Source of the DNA: Streptomyces caatingaensis | GTDB taxonomy: Bacteria; Actinomycetota; Actinomycetes; Streptomycetales; Streptomycetaceae | Assembly: GCF_001187435.1 (NCBI RefSeq) | Contig: NZ_LFXA01000009.1 | Location: 496,001 to 560,000, forward strand | Direction: 5' to 3' | DNA length: 64,000 bases | Shown here: piece after piece, positions 1 to 8,780 of the stretch | How positions within the stretch are numbered: position 1 is the stretch's first letter | How the letters are laid out: each line of letters starts with the position of its first letter | The notes under the pieces: model-generated | Databases searched by the model: none | What the model was told of the DNA's origin: nothing | What the model saw: the letters and a program-made list of their open reading frames with translations, nothing else | Made by a program: the position numbers and the translations under genes

Positions 1-21
1 AAGCACCCCTTACCCAGCCTC

Positions 22-37
22 CCTACCCAAGGGTAGG
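22..37. promoter_or_regulatory. perfect inverted repeat, possible operator
   Basis: A 7-bp perfect inverted repeat with a 2-nt centre (CCTACCC-AA-GGGTAGG) lies about 175 bp upstream of the APC permease. It has no following T-run, so it could be a regulator site or part of a terminator for a gene left of the window. The rest of 1-212 shows no gene and no convincing promoter hexamers. The regulatory role is inference only. Confidence 0.25.
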
Positions 38-212
38 AAGTGTGCGGTTTGCCCGGCTTCGCCAGGCTATGCGCCCCACTTTTCCTGTGTTGCAAAACTC
101 ACATAGCCCCAGCTCAGGGGCTTTTGGCAGAACCAACTCGGCCAAATCGCCCGTACGATGGCGCGGTTTGTGTCTGCCATGAAGGAGTAGAAAGCAAAGG
201 AGGACCGGGGCG

Positions 213-1850
213 TTGAGTACCGAACAGGGGTCTCACTCCAATTACCGCCGGACTCTCGGTCCGGTGGCCCTGACGGCCGTCGGCCTCGGGTCGATCATTG
301 GCTCCGGCTGGCTCTTCGGCGCCCAGCGGGCCGCCGGCATCGCCGGTCCGGCGGCGATCCTCGCGTGGGTCATCGGCGCCGTCGTCGCCCTGACCATCGC
401 GCTGACCTACAGCGAGCTGGGGGCCATGTTCCCCAAGGCCGGCGGCATGGTCCGCTACGGCCAGTACTCGCACGGCTCGCTGGCCGGCTACCTCGCCGCC
501 TGGGCCAACTGGATCGCCATCGTCTCCGTGATCCCCGGTGAGGCGACCGCCTCGGTCCAGTACATGAGCTCCTGGAAGTGGCAGTGGGCCAAGGACCTCT
601 ACGACGGCAAGGAGCTCACCGGCAGCGGTGTGGCCCTCGCCAGCGTCCTGCTGATCTTCTACTTCTTCCTCAACTGGTTCGCGATCACCCTGTTCGCCAA
701 GACCAACAACGCGATCACCGTCTTCAAGGTCGTCGTCCCGGTCCTGACCGCCGGCGCCCTGATGTGGTCGCACTTTGACACCCACAACATCGAGTCGGCC
801 GGCGGCTTCGCGCCCAACGGCTGGAGCGCGGTGTTCACGGCGGTGGCCACCTCCGGCATCGTCTGGGCCTACAACGGCTTCCAGTCCCCGCTGAACATGG
901 CCGGTGAGGCCCGCAACCCGGGCAAGTCGCTGCCCAAGGCCGTCATCGGCTCCATCCTGATCGCGCTGGTCATCTACATCGCGCTCCAGGTCGCCTTCCT
1001 GATGGCCGTGCCCTCCGCCGACCTCTCCGACGGCTGGAAGGCCCTCACCTACAAGTCCCCGCTGGCCGACCTGGCCATCGCCTGGGGCCTGAACTGGCTG
1101 GCGATCGTCCTCTACGCGGACGCCTTCATCTCCCCCTCCGGCACCGGCATGATCTACGCCGCGACCACCTCGCGCATGATCCACGGCGTCCAGGAGAACG
1201 GCCACCTGCCGGGCATCTTCGGCAAGGTCGACCCGAAGACCGGCGTCCCGCGCCCGGCCCTGGTGCTCAACCTCGTCGTCGCCTTCCTCTTCCTCGCCGT
1301 CTTCCGCGGCTGGGGCTCGCTCGCCGAGATCGTCTCGGTCGCGACCGTCATCTCGTACATCACCGGCCCCGTCGCCGTGATGTCGCTGCGCCGCATCGCC
1401 CCGGGCCTGGGGCGGCCGGTCAAGCTGCGCGCCATGCCGGTCATCGCGCCCATCGCGATGATCTTCGGTTCGCTCGTCCTGTACTGGGGCAAGTGGCCGC
1501 TCACCGGCAAGGTCATCCTGATCATGGCGGTGGGTCTGCCGATCTGGGCCTGGTACGAGCTGCGCAAGCCGTGGGCCGAGCTCAAGCCGCACCTCAAGGC
1601 CGGCGCCTGGATGGTGACGTACCTGCTGGTCATGGCCTTCGTCTCGTGGGCCGGCGGTACCGAGTTCGGCGGCAAGGGCTACCTGGCCGAGGGCTGGGAC
1701 CTGCTGGTCGTCGCCGTGATCGGTCTCGCCTTCTACGTGTGGGGCGTGCGCAGCGCCTGGCGCAACCCGACGCTGGTCGCCACCGAGCGGGAGATCGCGG
1801 CCCTGGAGTCCGACCGGCTCCCCGACGCGGAGCCGGCCGCCTCGAAGTAA
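213..1850 (+). CDS. APC-superfamily amino acid permease
   Basis: Secondary transporter of the amino acid-polyamine-organocation family, in the cytoplasmic membrane; substrate not deducible. The 545-residue protein begins with the family signature VGLGSIIGSGWLFG in helix 1 (about residues 22-36), followed by about 12-14 hydrophobic segments and a short charged C-terminal tail. The helix 1 glycines and the GEARNPGKSLPKA loop (about residues 230-243) are typical of APC permeases. The start is a TTG with a strong AAAGGAGGA Shine-Dalgarno at 197-205; no better downstream start has one. It appears monocistronic: 130 bp separate it from the next gene. Confidence 0.9.
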   Translation: MSTEQGSHSNYRRTLGPVALTAVGLGSIIGSGWLFGAQRAAGIAGPAAILAWVIGAVVALTIALTYSELGAMFPKAGGMVRYGQYSHGSLAGYLAAWANWIAIVSVIPGEATASVQYMSSWKWQWAKDLYDGKELTGSGVALASVLLIFYFFLNWFAITLFAKTNNAITVFKVVVPVLTAGALMWSHFDTHNIESAGGFAPNGWSAVFTAVATSGIVWAYNGFQSPLNMAGEARNPGKSLPKAVIGSILIALVIYIALQVAFLMAVPSADLSDGWKALTYKSPLADLAIAWGLNWLAIVLYADAFISPSGTGMIYAATTSRMIHGVQENGHLPGIFGKVDPKTGVPRPALVLNLVVAFLFLAVFRGWGSLAEIVSVATVISYITGPVAVMSLRRIAPGLGRPVKLRAMPVIAPIAMIFGSLVLYWGKWPLTGKVILIMAVGLPIWAWYELRKPWAELKPHLKAGAWMVTYLLVMAFVSWAGGTEFGGKGYLAEGWDLLVVAVIGLAFYVWGVRSAWRNPTLVATEREIAALESDRLPDAEPAASK

Positions 1851-1980
1851 CCGTCCGGGTGGCCGAATGCGTGCCTCTTTGTGAAAAGACGTATCCGCTG
1901 CGTAAAGGTCGGGCGTACGCTCGGGCATATGCGGAGTGCGCTTTCTTCACGAGAGGTGCCACGGCGGAAGGGCAGGGGCG

Positions 1981-2157
1981 ATGGCTGACAACGAACCGCT
2001 CCTGCCCTGGCTCGTGATCCGCCAGGACGACAACGGCAACAGGTACCGCGTGGGCCGGTACGCCACCCGAAGCGAAGCGGAACGGGTGGCGGACCGGCTC
2101 GACGCGTCCGGCCACCGGCAGCTCTACACGGTCGAGCGGGTGCGGATGGCCTCCTGA
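1981..2157 (+). CDS. small SPOR-like hypothetical protein
   Basis: A 58-residue soluble protein. It contains LVIRQDDNGNRYRVGRYATR followed by SEAERVADRLDASGHRQLY. This beta-strand/helix pattern (a value read against position, then a residue-shifting helix) resembles the SPOR fold, and similar short Streptomyces proteins are annotated as SPOR-domain containing. The ATG is preceded by a GGGCAGGGGC purine-rich stretch. An in-frame upstream start at 1936 exists but would add residues lacking the conserved look. No membrane segment is visible. Function unknown; peptidoglycan binding would be unusual for a protein without an export signal. Confidence 0.7.
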   Translation: MADNEPLLPWLVIRQDDNGNRYRVGRYATRSEAERVADRLDASGHRQLYTVERVRMAS

Positions 2158-2266
2158 CCGCCACCCCCGGCCCGATACGCCAACCCCCATACCGGGTATG
2201 TGCTGATTATTAGCCCCCAAGCCGGACAATCCGGTGGGGTCGCACAGCGGTCGGGAAGTGGTCGGC

Positions 2267-2692
2267 GTGGGCGACAGCGCACTGGCATCGACGCCGGGAT
2301 TCGCCGAGTGGAGCTTCCCCGCCGAGGCCGGTGCGGTGCGCACCGCCCGCACCCTCGTCCGCGACACCCTGCGCGACTGGGGTCTCGACGCCGTCACCGA
2401 CGTGACGGTCCTGCTCGTCAGCGAGCTCGTCACCAACTCCCTGCGTTACGCCACCGGCCCCATCGGCGTCCGCATGTACTCCCGGGCCGGACGCCTGCTC
2501 CAGGTCGAGGTCTCCGACCCGCTCCCCGACCCGCCCCGTGAACGCGCCGCCGCCCACGACGACGAGGGCGGCCGCGGTCTCCAGCTCGTCGCCCTGGCCT
2601 CCCGCCGCTGGGGCACCCGGCCCGGCGTCAACGGAAAAACCGTCTGGTTCGAGCTGAGCTTGCCGCCCCGCCGAGCAGGGGAGGAGACATAG
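2267..2692 (+). CDS. RsbW-like anti-sigma regulatory ATPase
   Basis: HATPase_c-type serine kinase/anti-sigma factor family, which in Streptomyces is expanded and acts in partner-switching control of sigma factors. The N box LVSELVTNSLRY (about residues 48-59), the G1-like DDEGGRGLQLV and the GKTVWFELSLP end are all present. At about 141 residues it is the usual single-domain size. I chose the GTG at 2267 because GGGAAG sits 8 nt upstream; the in-frame GTG at 2234 lacks any Shine-Dalgarno. The C-terminal half closely resembles the C-terminal domain of the phosphatase encoded next (2803-5382), so the two probably act in one pathway or arose by duplication. Confidence 0.82.
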   Translation: MGDSALASTPGFAEWSFPAEAGAVRTARTLVRDTLRDWGLDAVTDVTVLLVSELVTNSLRYATGPIGVRMYSRAGRLLQVEVSDPLPDPPRERAAAHDDEGGRGLQLVALASRRWGTRPGVNGKTVWFELSLPPRRAGEET

Positions 2693-2802
2693 CGGGTTGA
2701 GACCGTGCTGTGATCGTGAAGTCCGTGTTCCGAGGGGCTCCGGTGCTGGATACTCGGCCTTCTGATGCCGGTGCGAGCACATGAGCCGGAGGGGACGGGC
2801 AC

Positions 2803-5382
2803 GTGAGCGAAAAGCCAGCGGGCGCTGCGGCGGGCAGCCCAGAGGGTACGGACACCACGTCCATGTGGCAGAACAGCCCGCCCGGCTCCCTCTACGACTA
2901 CATTCGCGTGGCGTCCTTCTCGCTGGGCCCCGACGGCCGCATCGAGCAGTGGAGCGAGCGGGCCGCCGAGCTCTTCGGGATAACTCCGGCCCAGGCGCTC
3001 GGCAGGGATCCCCAGGACGTGTTCACCGGCCCCCGGCAAGGGGTCCTCTTTTCGGGCGACGCGCTTCCCGGCCACGACCTTGACGGCCGGGCCTGGACGG
3101 GCCTCGTCCCCTACCAGCGCGACGAGCGCCAGCAGGGGCTCGCCGAGATCTATGTGATGCCCAGCCGCAACGAACGCGGGGAGCGCGCCGCGCTGTGCGT
3201 CGCCGTCGACGTCCGGGCGCTCCAGGGAATAGAGACCGACATCGCGGCCTCCGAGGCCGTTTTCGGCCAATCTCCCCTGGGATTCTTCTTCTTCGGCACC
3301 GATCTGAGGCTGCTGCGCGTCAACGAGAGCTTCGCCCAGGCCCTCGGCCGTCCCGTCGCCTGGCACCGCGGCCGCACCCCGCACGACTTCCTGCCCCGCT
3401 CCGAGGCCGACCGGCTGACCGTCGCCCTCCGGCAGGTCCTCGACAGCGGACAGCCCGTCGCCGACCTCCAGCTCGTCGGGCCCGTCCCCGGCCGGACGGA
3501 GCGGCGCCGCTGGTCCGTCTCGCTCTACCGGCTGCACGGCGGCAGCGGCCGGCCCATCGGTGTGGCCGCCATCGCCACCGACGTCACCGGCCGTCGCCGC
3601 GCCGAGCGCGAGGCCGCCGGCGTCCGGCGGAACCTGGCGCTCCTCAACGAGGCCAGCGCCCGCATCGGCACCTCCCTCGACCTGGAGACCACCGCCCGCG
3701 AACTGCTGGACGTGGCCGTGCCGCGGTTCTGCGACCTCGCCTCCGTCGACCTCTACCAGGGGCTCCTGGCCGGTGACGAGGCGCCGCCGGGCCTCGCGGA
3801 CGGCAGCGCCGAGCTGCGCCGCGTCGCCTTCGCCAGCGCCGTCTCCGGCGCGCCGGTCGCCCCCGACACCTGCGGCGCGCCGGGCTCGCCGGGCGCCCCG
3901 GGCGCCGCGGCGGAGAAGGCCGTGCAGGTCGGCGAGGTCCACCGGTACGCCTTCCACTCGCCGTGCGCCGGCGCCCTGCGCACCGCCCAGCCGCAGGCCG
4001 TGCCCGGGGTGTCCGGGCAGTCCACCCTGGCCGTGCCGATGGTCGCCCGCGACACCGTCGTCGGGCTCGTGCAGTTCACCCGCACCCGCGGCAGCGAGCC
4101 GTTCGGCGAACGCGACCGGGCCGTCGCGGTCGAGCTGGCCTCGCGGGCGGCGGTCTGCATCGACAACGCGCGCCTGTACCGCCGTGAGCACGAGCGCGCC
4201 CTGATCCTCCAGCGCAGCCTGCTGCCGCCGGTCGATCCCGAGGCCGCCGGGCTGGAGATCGCCTGCCGCTACCTGCCGGGCAACGCCGCGACCGAGGTGG
4301 GCGGCGACTGGTTCGACGTCATCGAGCTGCCCGGGCACCGCACGGCCCTCGTCGTCGGCGACGTCATGGGCCGCGGCCTGCGGGCCGCCGTCGCCATGGG
4401 CGAACTCCGCACCGCGGTACGGACCCTGGCCATGCTCGACATGGAGCCGGCCGAGGTGCTCTCCGCGCTCGACGAGATCGCCCACGGGCTCGGCCGGCCC
4501 GGCGGCAAGCAGTCCGCCTCGCGCGGCGTGCGGGGCAGCGTCCGTCCCGCCGACCTCTCCGAGGTGTACCTCGCGACGTGCGTCTACGCCGTGTACGACC
4601 CCGTCACCCGGCGCTGCACCGTCGCCAACGCCGGCCACCTGCCGCCCGTCCTCGTGGAGGAGGGGCGGCCCGCCCGGCTGCTGGAGGTGCAGCCGGGCAT
4701 GCCGCTCGGCGTCGGCGGCGAGCTCTTCGAGGAGACGGTGCTCGAACTGCCGGACGGGGCGCTGCTCGCCCTCTACACCGACGGCCTCGTCGAATCCCGC
4801 GACCATCCGCTGGACGAGGGCCTCCAGGCCTTCCAGGACGCGCTGACGGATCCCGCGCGGCCCCTGGAGGACGTCTGCGACCACGTCCTCTCGGCCCTCG
4901 ACACCCACCACGGCGAGGACGACATCGCCCTGCTGATGGCCCGGCTGCGCGGGCTCCCGGCCGGGCACGTCGGCGACTGGACGCTCGCCGCCGAGCCGCG
5001 CTCGGTCGCCCGGGCGCGCGAGCTCGCCCGCGAGCAGCTGCCCCGGTGGGGGCTCGACGCCCTGGTCGACACCACCGAGCTGCTCGTCAGCGAGCTCGTC
5101 ACCAACGCGCTGCGGTACGGGGAGGGGGACATCCGGCTGCGTCTCCTGCTCGACCGCACGCTCGTCTGCGAGGTCTGGGACGGGGGGTCCGTCCAGCCGC
5201 GGCGGCGGCGGGCGCGGGATACGGACGAGGGGGGGCGGGGGTTGCAGCTGGTGGGGTTGCTGAGTGCGGCGTGGGGCAGCCGCCGGATTCCTGACGGCAA
5301 GACCGTCTGGTTCGAACTCGCCCTTCCGGACGGGGAGTCCGGCGCGCCGGACGCCGTCGAGGCCCTGATGAGCCTGTACTGA
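2803..5382 (+). CDS. SpoIIE-family PP2C phosphatase with PAS, GAF and HATPase domains
   Basis: An 859-residue cytosolic signalling protein. Order: PAS (about 32-115), second PAS (about 145-260), GAF (about 280-445), PP2C/SpoIIE phosphatase (about 460-700) and a C-terminal HATPase anti-sigma-type kinase domain (about 725-845). Metal-binding PP2C motifs are visible: EVGGDWFDV, VVGDVMGRG, ANAGHLPPV and LYTDGLVESRD. The kinase domain has LVSELVTNALRY and DEGGRGLQLVG. Such proteins dephosphorylate anti-sigma-factor antagonists in response to small-molecule or redox signals sensed by PAS/GAF. Having both kinase and phosphatase domains suggests it can set the phosphorylation state of an antagonist in both directions. 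GTG start with GGAGGGG 8-9 nt upstream. Confidence 0.9.
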   Translation: MSEKPAGAAAGSPEGTDTTSMWQNSPPGSLYDYIRVASFSLGPDGRIEQWSERAAELFGITPAQALGRDPQDVFTGPRQGVLFSGDALPGHDLDGRAWTGLVPYQRDERQQGLAEIYVMPSRNERGERAALCVAVDVRALQGIETDIAASEAVFGQSPLGFFFFGTDLRLLRVNESFAQALGRPVAWHRGRTPHDFLPRSEADRLTVALRQVLDSGQPVADLQLVGPVPGRTERRRWSVSLYRLHGGSGRPIGVAAIATDVTGRRRAEREAAGVRRNLALLNEASARIGTSLDLETTARELLDVAVPRFCDLASVDLYQGLLAGDEAPPGLADGSAELRRVAFASAVSGAPVAPDTCGAPGSPGAPGAAAEKAVQVGEVHRYAFHSPCAGALRTAQPQAVPGVSGQSTLAVPMVARDTVVGLVQFTRTRGSEPFGERDRAVAVELASRAAVCIDNARLYRREHERALILQRSLLPPVDPEAAGLEIACRYLPGNAATEVGGDWFDVIELPGHRTALVVGDVMGRGLRAAVAMGELRTAVRTLAMLDMEPAEVLSALDEIAHGLGRPGGKQSASRGVRGSVRPADLSEVYLATCVYAVYDPVTRRCTVANAGHLPPVLVEEGRPARLLEVQPGMPLGVGGELFEETVLELPDGALLALYTDGLVESRDHPLDEGLQAFQDALTDPARPLEDVCDHVLSALDTHHGEDDIALLMARLRGLPAGHVGDWTLAAEPRSVARARELAREQLPRWGLDALVDTTELLVSELVTNALRYGEGDIRLRLLLDRTLVCEVWDGGSVQPRRRRARDTDEGGRGLQLVGLLSAAWGSRRIPDGKTVWFELALPDGESGAPDAVEALMSLY

Positions 5383-5972
5383 CGGGGCGTCGCGGGCGCG
5401 ACGTATGCCCCCGCCCCGCCCTTTCCCCGTCTCCCCGGGGCAAGCCCGGCCCCCCACCGCCCTCCGTCCGGCAGCGGGCCTCCGCCCCCGCACCCCACCG
5501 GGGCTTCGCCCCCTGTGCCTCCCGCTGAAGCTCCGCCTCAGCCCTCGGGGCTTTGTCCCTGCACCCCAGCAGGGCCCGCCTCCTGCGCCCCCACGGGGGG
5601 CTCCGCCCCTGCACCTCACCGGGGGCTCGCCCCCCGCTGCCCCCCTGTTCGCGGCCCCGCCGCCCACCCTCGGGCTCCCGGCTCCCGGCTCCCGGCTCAC
5701 GGCTCACGGCTCACGGCTCACGGCTCACGGGTTCCGGGTCCGGCCCCCGGCCCCCGGCCCCCGGCCCCCGGTTCCCGGCCCCCGGTTCCCGGCCCCCGGT
5801 TCCCGGCCCCCGGTTCCCGGTTCCCGGGCCCGTCCGGGGGCTCCCGGCTTCCGCTCCCGCAGACGGGGCGGCCCGGGGCGGGCCATTCAGCCCGTCCGGC
5901 GTTTGAGGACACCGCCCGGAGGGCGGTTCCGGGCGGAGGCCGGGGGAGACGGTGAGAGGGCGGGGTGGGGGA
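5383..5972. other. 590-bp convergent intergenic region, GC-rich repeats
   Basis: No gene is supported here. Both flanking genes point into this region. 5400-5660 holds many short palindromic GC blocks of the type GGGGCTCCGCCCC; 5673-5825 is a heptamer tandem repeat (listed separately). 5888-5911 carries CAGCCCGTCCGGCGTTTGAG, a sequence common between Streptomyces genes; a related arm occurs in the terminator at 22866. Open reading frames crossing this region are products of the repeat and GC bias. Confidence 0.7.
5673..5825. repeat. heptanucleotide tandem repeat array
   Basis: About 22 head-to-tail units. Three GGCTCCC, then five GGCTCAC, then GGGTTCC and a 6-nt variant GGGTCC, then four GGCCCCC, then alternating GGTTCCC/GGCCCCC ending with two GGTTCCC. 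Blocks of identical variants next to each other are what slippage amplification leaves. The array lies between convergent genes, so it is unlikely to be coding. Confidence 0.9.
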
Positions 5973-7946
5973 TCAGTCCTCGCGGGCGGCCAGGCGGCCA
6001 CGGGTCGCGCCGCCCCCGAAGGTCGCCGGGAGCAGGCCGGCCAGGACGATCCCGCCCAGCAGGGCGCCCCCCAGGGGACGCGTCGGCGCGTCCGCCGGGC
6101 CCTCGTACACCCCGACGTCCCGCTCCGCCAGCTTCCGCGCGGCCCGCGCGAGGGAGGCGGCCCGCTCCGCGTCGGCCTCCGCGCGCGGCGGGAGGGAGCC
6201 GTCGGGCGGCCGGGCCAGGGCGAGGTGGCGTTCGGCGGCGGCCAGCCGCGTCCGGGCCCGGCCGCCGACCGCGCCGCGGTGCGTGGTGATGAAGTCCCGC
6301 GCCCCGGCCACCTCCCCGCGCGCCGCGAGCACCGCACGCCCGGCCCGCGCCCGGGCCCGGGCCGCGCGCTCGGGATCCGTGCCCGGGTAGGAGGCGTCGA
6401 GCGCGGCCGCCGCCTCGTCGATCCGCCGCAGCACCGCCCGCGGATCGATCCGTTCGCAGGCGGCCTCGCGCCGCGCCGCGGCGAGCAGCTCGGCGCCGCG
6501 CCCGGAGGCGGCCGGGACGGCGGCGGCCGCCTCCGCGTCGACGAGCGCGGAGGCCATCCGCCGCGCCGCGCCGTCGAGTTCGTACGCGTGCCGCAGCGCC
6601 GCCGTCGCCAGGGTGCGGGCCTGGGACAGCGCGCCCTCGGCCGCCCGGACGGAGACGGCGGCCCGCTTCGGCTCGTCCGCGGCGAGCGCGGCGTGCGCCT
6701 CGGCGAGCGCGGCCTCGGCGAAGGCCAGCCGGTCGCGGGCCTCGGCGGGGTACCCCTCGGCGGGGGCCAGGGCGACGGGAGCGCAGCGGCCGGCGACCGA
6801 GGCGAGCGCGGTCTCGGCCGTGTCGATGCGCGGGGCCAGGGACCGCGCGACGGCCTCGGCCCGGTCGAGGACCAGCGCCGCGTGCGCGGCCAGGTCGCGC
6901 AGCCGGTCGAAGGCCGCCGCCTCCGCGTCCAGCCGCCGGTTGGCGCTGGTGCAGCGGGAGCAGATCTCGTCGAGGGCGTGCCGGCGGAAGTCGTCGTCGC
7001 GCACCGGCGCGTCGTCCAGCCGCTGCCGCAGCCGGAAGGCGTCGGCCAGCTCCTCGCGGGCGTACGCGACGGCCTCGGCGAACGGCCGCACGGCCTCCTC
7101 GCCGAGCTGCGCCAGGGCGAACGGCAGCTCCTCTGCGCTGGTGCGCACCGCGTCGTCCGTCGCGACGAGGCCGGCCGCCGCCTCGGCGTCCAGCTCGGGC
7201 AGCGGGGTGAGGGGCTGTGCCAGGCGGGCCAGGCCGGGCGGGGTGGTGGTGGCCACGAGCGGAGGGTCCGGGGGCGGCGGCGCCGGCCGGCCGCGTGCCC
7301 GCCGTCCGCGCAGGTAGAGCCCGGCCAGGAGCAGGAGAGTGCCGCAGGCGACGGGGATCCAGAACCGGCGGTCGCCGGGGAGCAGTCCGCTGCCGCCGGG
7401 ATCGCTGCGGCCGGGGACGATGACGGGTGCGCGGACGGGCTGTCCGGCCAGGACGGAGCGGTAGCCGTCGGCGGCGCCGATGGCGGCCCCGGCCCAGTCG
7501 TGCTCCTTGAGGGCGGGCGCGATGGCGACCGAGGCGACCTGGGCGAGCTGCTCGGCGCGGAAGCCCGAGTCCTGCGCGGTCGAGACGGCGAACTGCCGCG
7601 GGTAGGTGGCGATGGCGAGCAGGACGTCGTGCGGGCCGAGGCCGTTGCGGTCGGCGGTGGCGTCGGCCCAGTCGTGCGCGGCCCGTCCGGAGAAGTCCCG
7701 GACGTAGGTGACGTAGAGCTGGACGTGCTGGGCGGCCAGCCGGGCGAGGGCGGCCTCGACCTGGGATCGGCGGCGGCCGAGGGCACCGACGGTGTCGGTC
7801 ACGCGGCCGCCGGCGTCCAGGTCGAGCGGGGTCTCCGCGTGCGCGGCGGACGGCGCCGGGAGCAGCAGCGCGCACAGGGAGAAGAGGGCGCCGAGCATGG
7901 CCCACGCCGGCGCCCCGGGCCGGTACCGCCTCCGAAGCCGCGTCAC
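5973..7946 (-). CDS. TPM-domain membrane protein
   Basis: 657 residues. An N-terminal signal sequence (about 1-37, ending SAAHA) precedes a TPM domain (about 42-170; VDLYV-like LYVTYVRDFSG and HDVLLAIAT), a fold found in bacterial and chloroplast proteins with phosphatase or chaperone roles. A transmembrane helix follows (about 192-212, WIPVACGTLLLLAGLYL), then about 400 residues of Ala/Arg/Glu-rich, mostly helical, coiled-coil-like sequence, and a second hydrophobic segment near the C-terminus (GALLGGIVLAGLLPATFGGG). The TPM domain should be extracytoplasmic and the long helical part cytoplasmic. The GTG start lies 54 bp from the sdhB end; co-transcription with the sdh operon is possible. 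Precise role unknown. Confidence 0.82.
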   Translation of the reverse strand: MTRLRRRYRPGAPAWAMLGALFSLCALLLPAPSAAHAETPLDLDAGGRVTDTVGALGRRRSQVEAALARLAAQHVQLYVTYVRDFSGRAAHDWADATADRNGLGPHDVLLAIATYPRQFAVSTAQDSGFRAEQLAQVASVAIAPALKEHDWAGAAIGAADGYRSVLAGQPVRAPVIVPGRSDPGGSGLLPGDRRFWIPVACGTLLLLAGLYLRGRRARGRPAPPPPDPPLVATTTPPGLARLAQPLTPLPELDAEAAAGLVATDDAVRTSAEELPFALAQLGEEAVRPFAEAVAYAREELADAFRLRQRLDDAPVRDDDFRRHALDEICSRCTSANRRLDAEAAAFDRLRDLAAHAALVLDRAEAVARSLAPRIDTAETALASVAGRCAPVALAPAEGYPAEARDRLAFAEAALAEAHAALAADEPKRAAVSVRAAEGALSQARTLATAALRHAYELDGAARRMASALVDAEAAAAVPAASGRGAELLAAARREAACERIDPRAVLRRIDEAAAALDASYPGTDPERAARARARAGRAVLAARGEVAGARDFITTHRGAVGGRARTRLAAAERHLALARPPDGSLPPRAEADAERAASLARAARKLAERDVGVYEGPADAPTRPLGGALLGGIVLAGLLPATFGGGATRGRLAARED

Positions 7947-8000
7947 ACTTCGGAGCGTATGACCGGTTTGTCAAAGCCGCTACCCGGAGCGCGTGTGGTA

Positions 8001-8780
8001 TTACGCTCCGTGGCCCGCGCCCCGGCGGCGGATCCTGCTCCCCAGCCAGACGAGCGGGTCGTACGCGCGGTCGGCGACCCGCTCCTTCAGCGGGATCAGC
8101 GCATTGTCGGTGATCTTGATCTGTTCGGGGCAGACCTCGGTGCAGCACTTGGTGATGTTGCAGTAGCCGAGCCCGTGGTCCGCGCGGGCCGCCGCCTTGC
8201 GGTCCACGCCCGCCTCGGCGGCCGCGTCCAGCGGGTGCATGTCCAGCTCGGCCACCCGCATCAGGAAGCGCGGCCCGGCGAAGGCCCCCTTGTTCTCCTC
8301 GTGATCACGCACCACGTGGCAGGTGTCCTGGCACAGGAAGCACTCGATGCACTTGCGGAACTCCTGGACGCGGTCCACGTCCTGCTGCCGCATCCGGTAC
8401 TCGCCCGGTTCCAGCCCCGGCGGCGGCGCGAAGGCGGCCACCTCGCGCGCCTTGGCGTAGTTGTACGAGACGTCGGTGACCAGGTCCCGTACGACGGGGA
8501 AGGCCCGCATCGGGGTCACCGTGACGGTCTCCGCCGGGTCGAAGACGGACATCCGCGTCATGCACATCAGCCGCGGCCGGCCGTTGATCTCCGCGCTGCA
8601 CGAACCGCACTTGCCCGCCTTGCAGTTCCAGCGGACGGCCAGGTCCGGCGCGGTGGTGGCCTGGAGCCGGTGGATGACGTCGAGGACGACCTCGCCCTCG
8701 TTGACGGTGACCTCGTAGTCGCCGAGGGCGCCCCCGCCGGCGTCACCCCGCCACACCTTGAAGTGCGCCTGATAACTCAT
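8001..8780 (-). CDS. sdhB: succinate dehydrogenase/fumarate reductase iron-sulfur subunit
   Basis: 259 residues, electron-transfer subunit of complex II. It has the plant-ferredoxin-type [2Fe-2S] motif CKAGKCGSC...RPRLMC (about residues 59-77), then CIECFLCQDTC and CNITKCCTEVCP for the [4Fe-4S] and [3Fe-4S] clusters. The ATG start (complement of 8778-8780) overlaps the end of sdhA by 4 nt, so translation is probably coupled. Sequence and gene order (membrane subunit, A, B) match the Sdh1 type of mycobacteria rather than the classic sdhCDAB operon. Confidence 0.93.
   Translation of the reverse strand: MSYQAHFKVWRGDAGGGALGDYEVTVNEGEVVLDVIHRLQATTAPDLAVRWNCKAGKCGSCSAEINGRPRLMCMTRMSVFDPAETVTVTPMRAFPVVRDLVTDVSYNYAKAREVAAFAPPPGLEPGEYRMRQQDVDRVQEFRKCIECFLCQDTCHVVRDHEENKGAFAGPRFLMRVAELDMHPLDAAAEAGVDRKAAARADHGLGYCNITKCCTEVCPEQIKITDNALIPLKERVADRAYDPLVWLGSRIRRRGAGHGA

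Noticed and set aside
1936..1980. Longer N-terminus for the small SPOR-like protein
   Set aside because: The ATG at 1981 has a purine-rich ribosome binding site and starts the conserved-looking sequence.
2446..5700. Long minus-strand frame opposite the SpoIIE-type phosphatase
   Set aside because: Composition is that of an antisense shadow; the phosphatase on the plus strand has intact motifs.
5673..5825. CRISPR array
   Set aside because: Units are only 7 bp, without spacers, and no cas gene is present.
5405..6289. Pro/Arg-rich open frames through the intergenic repeats
   Set aside because: They encode only translated repeat units and run into the TPM gene antisense.
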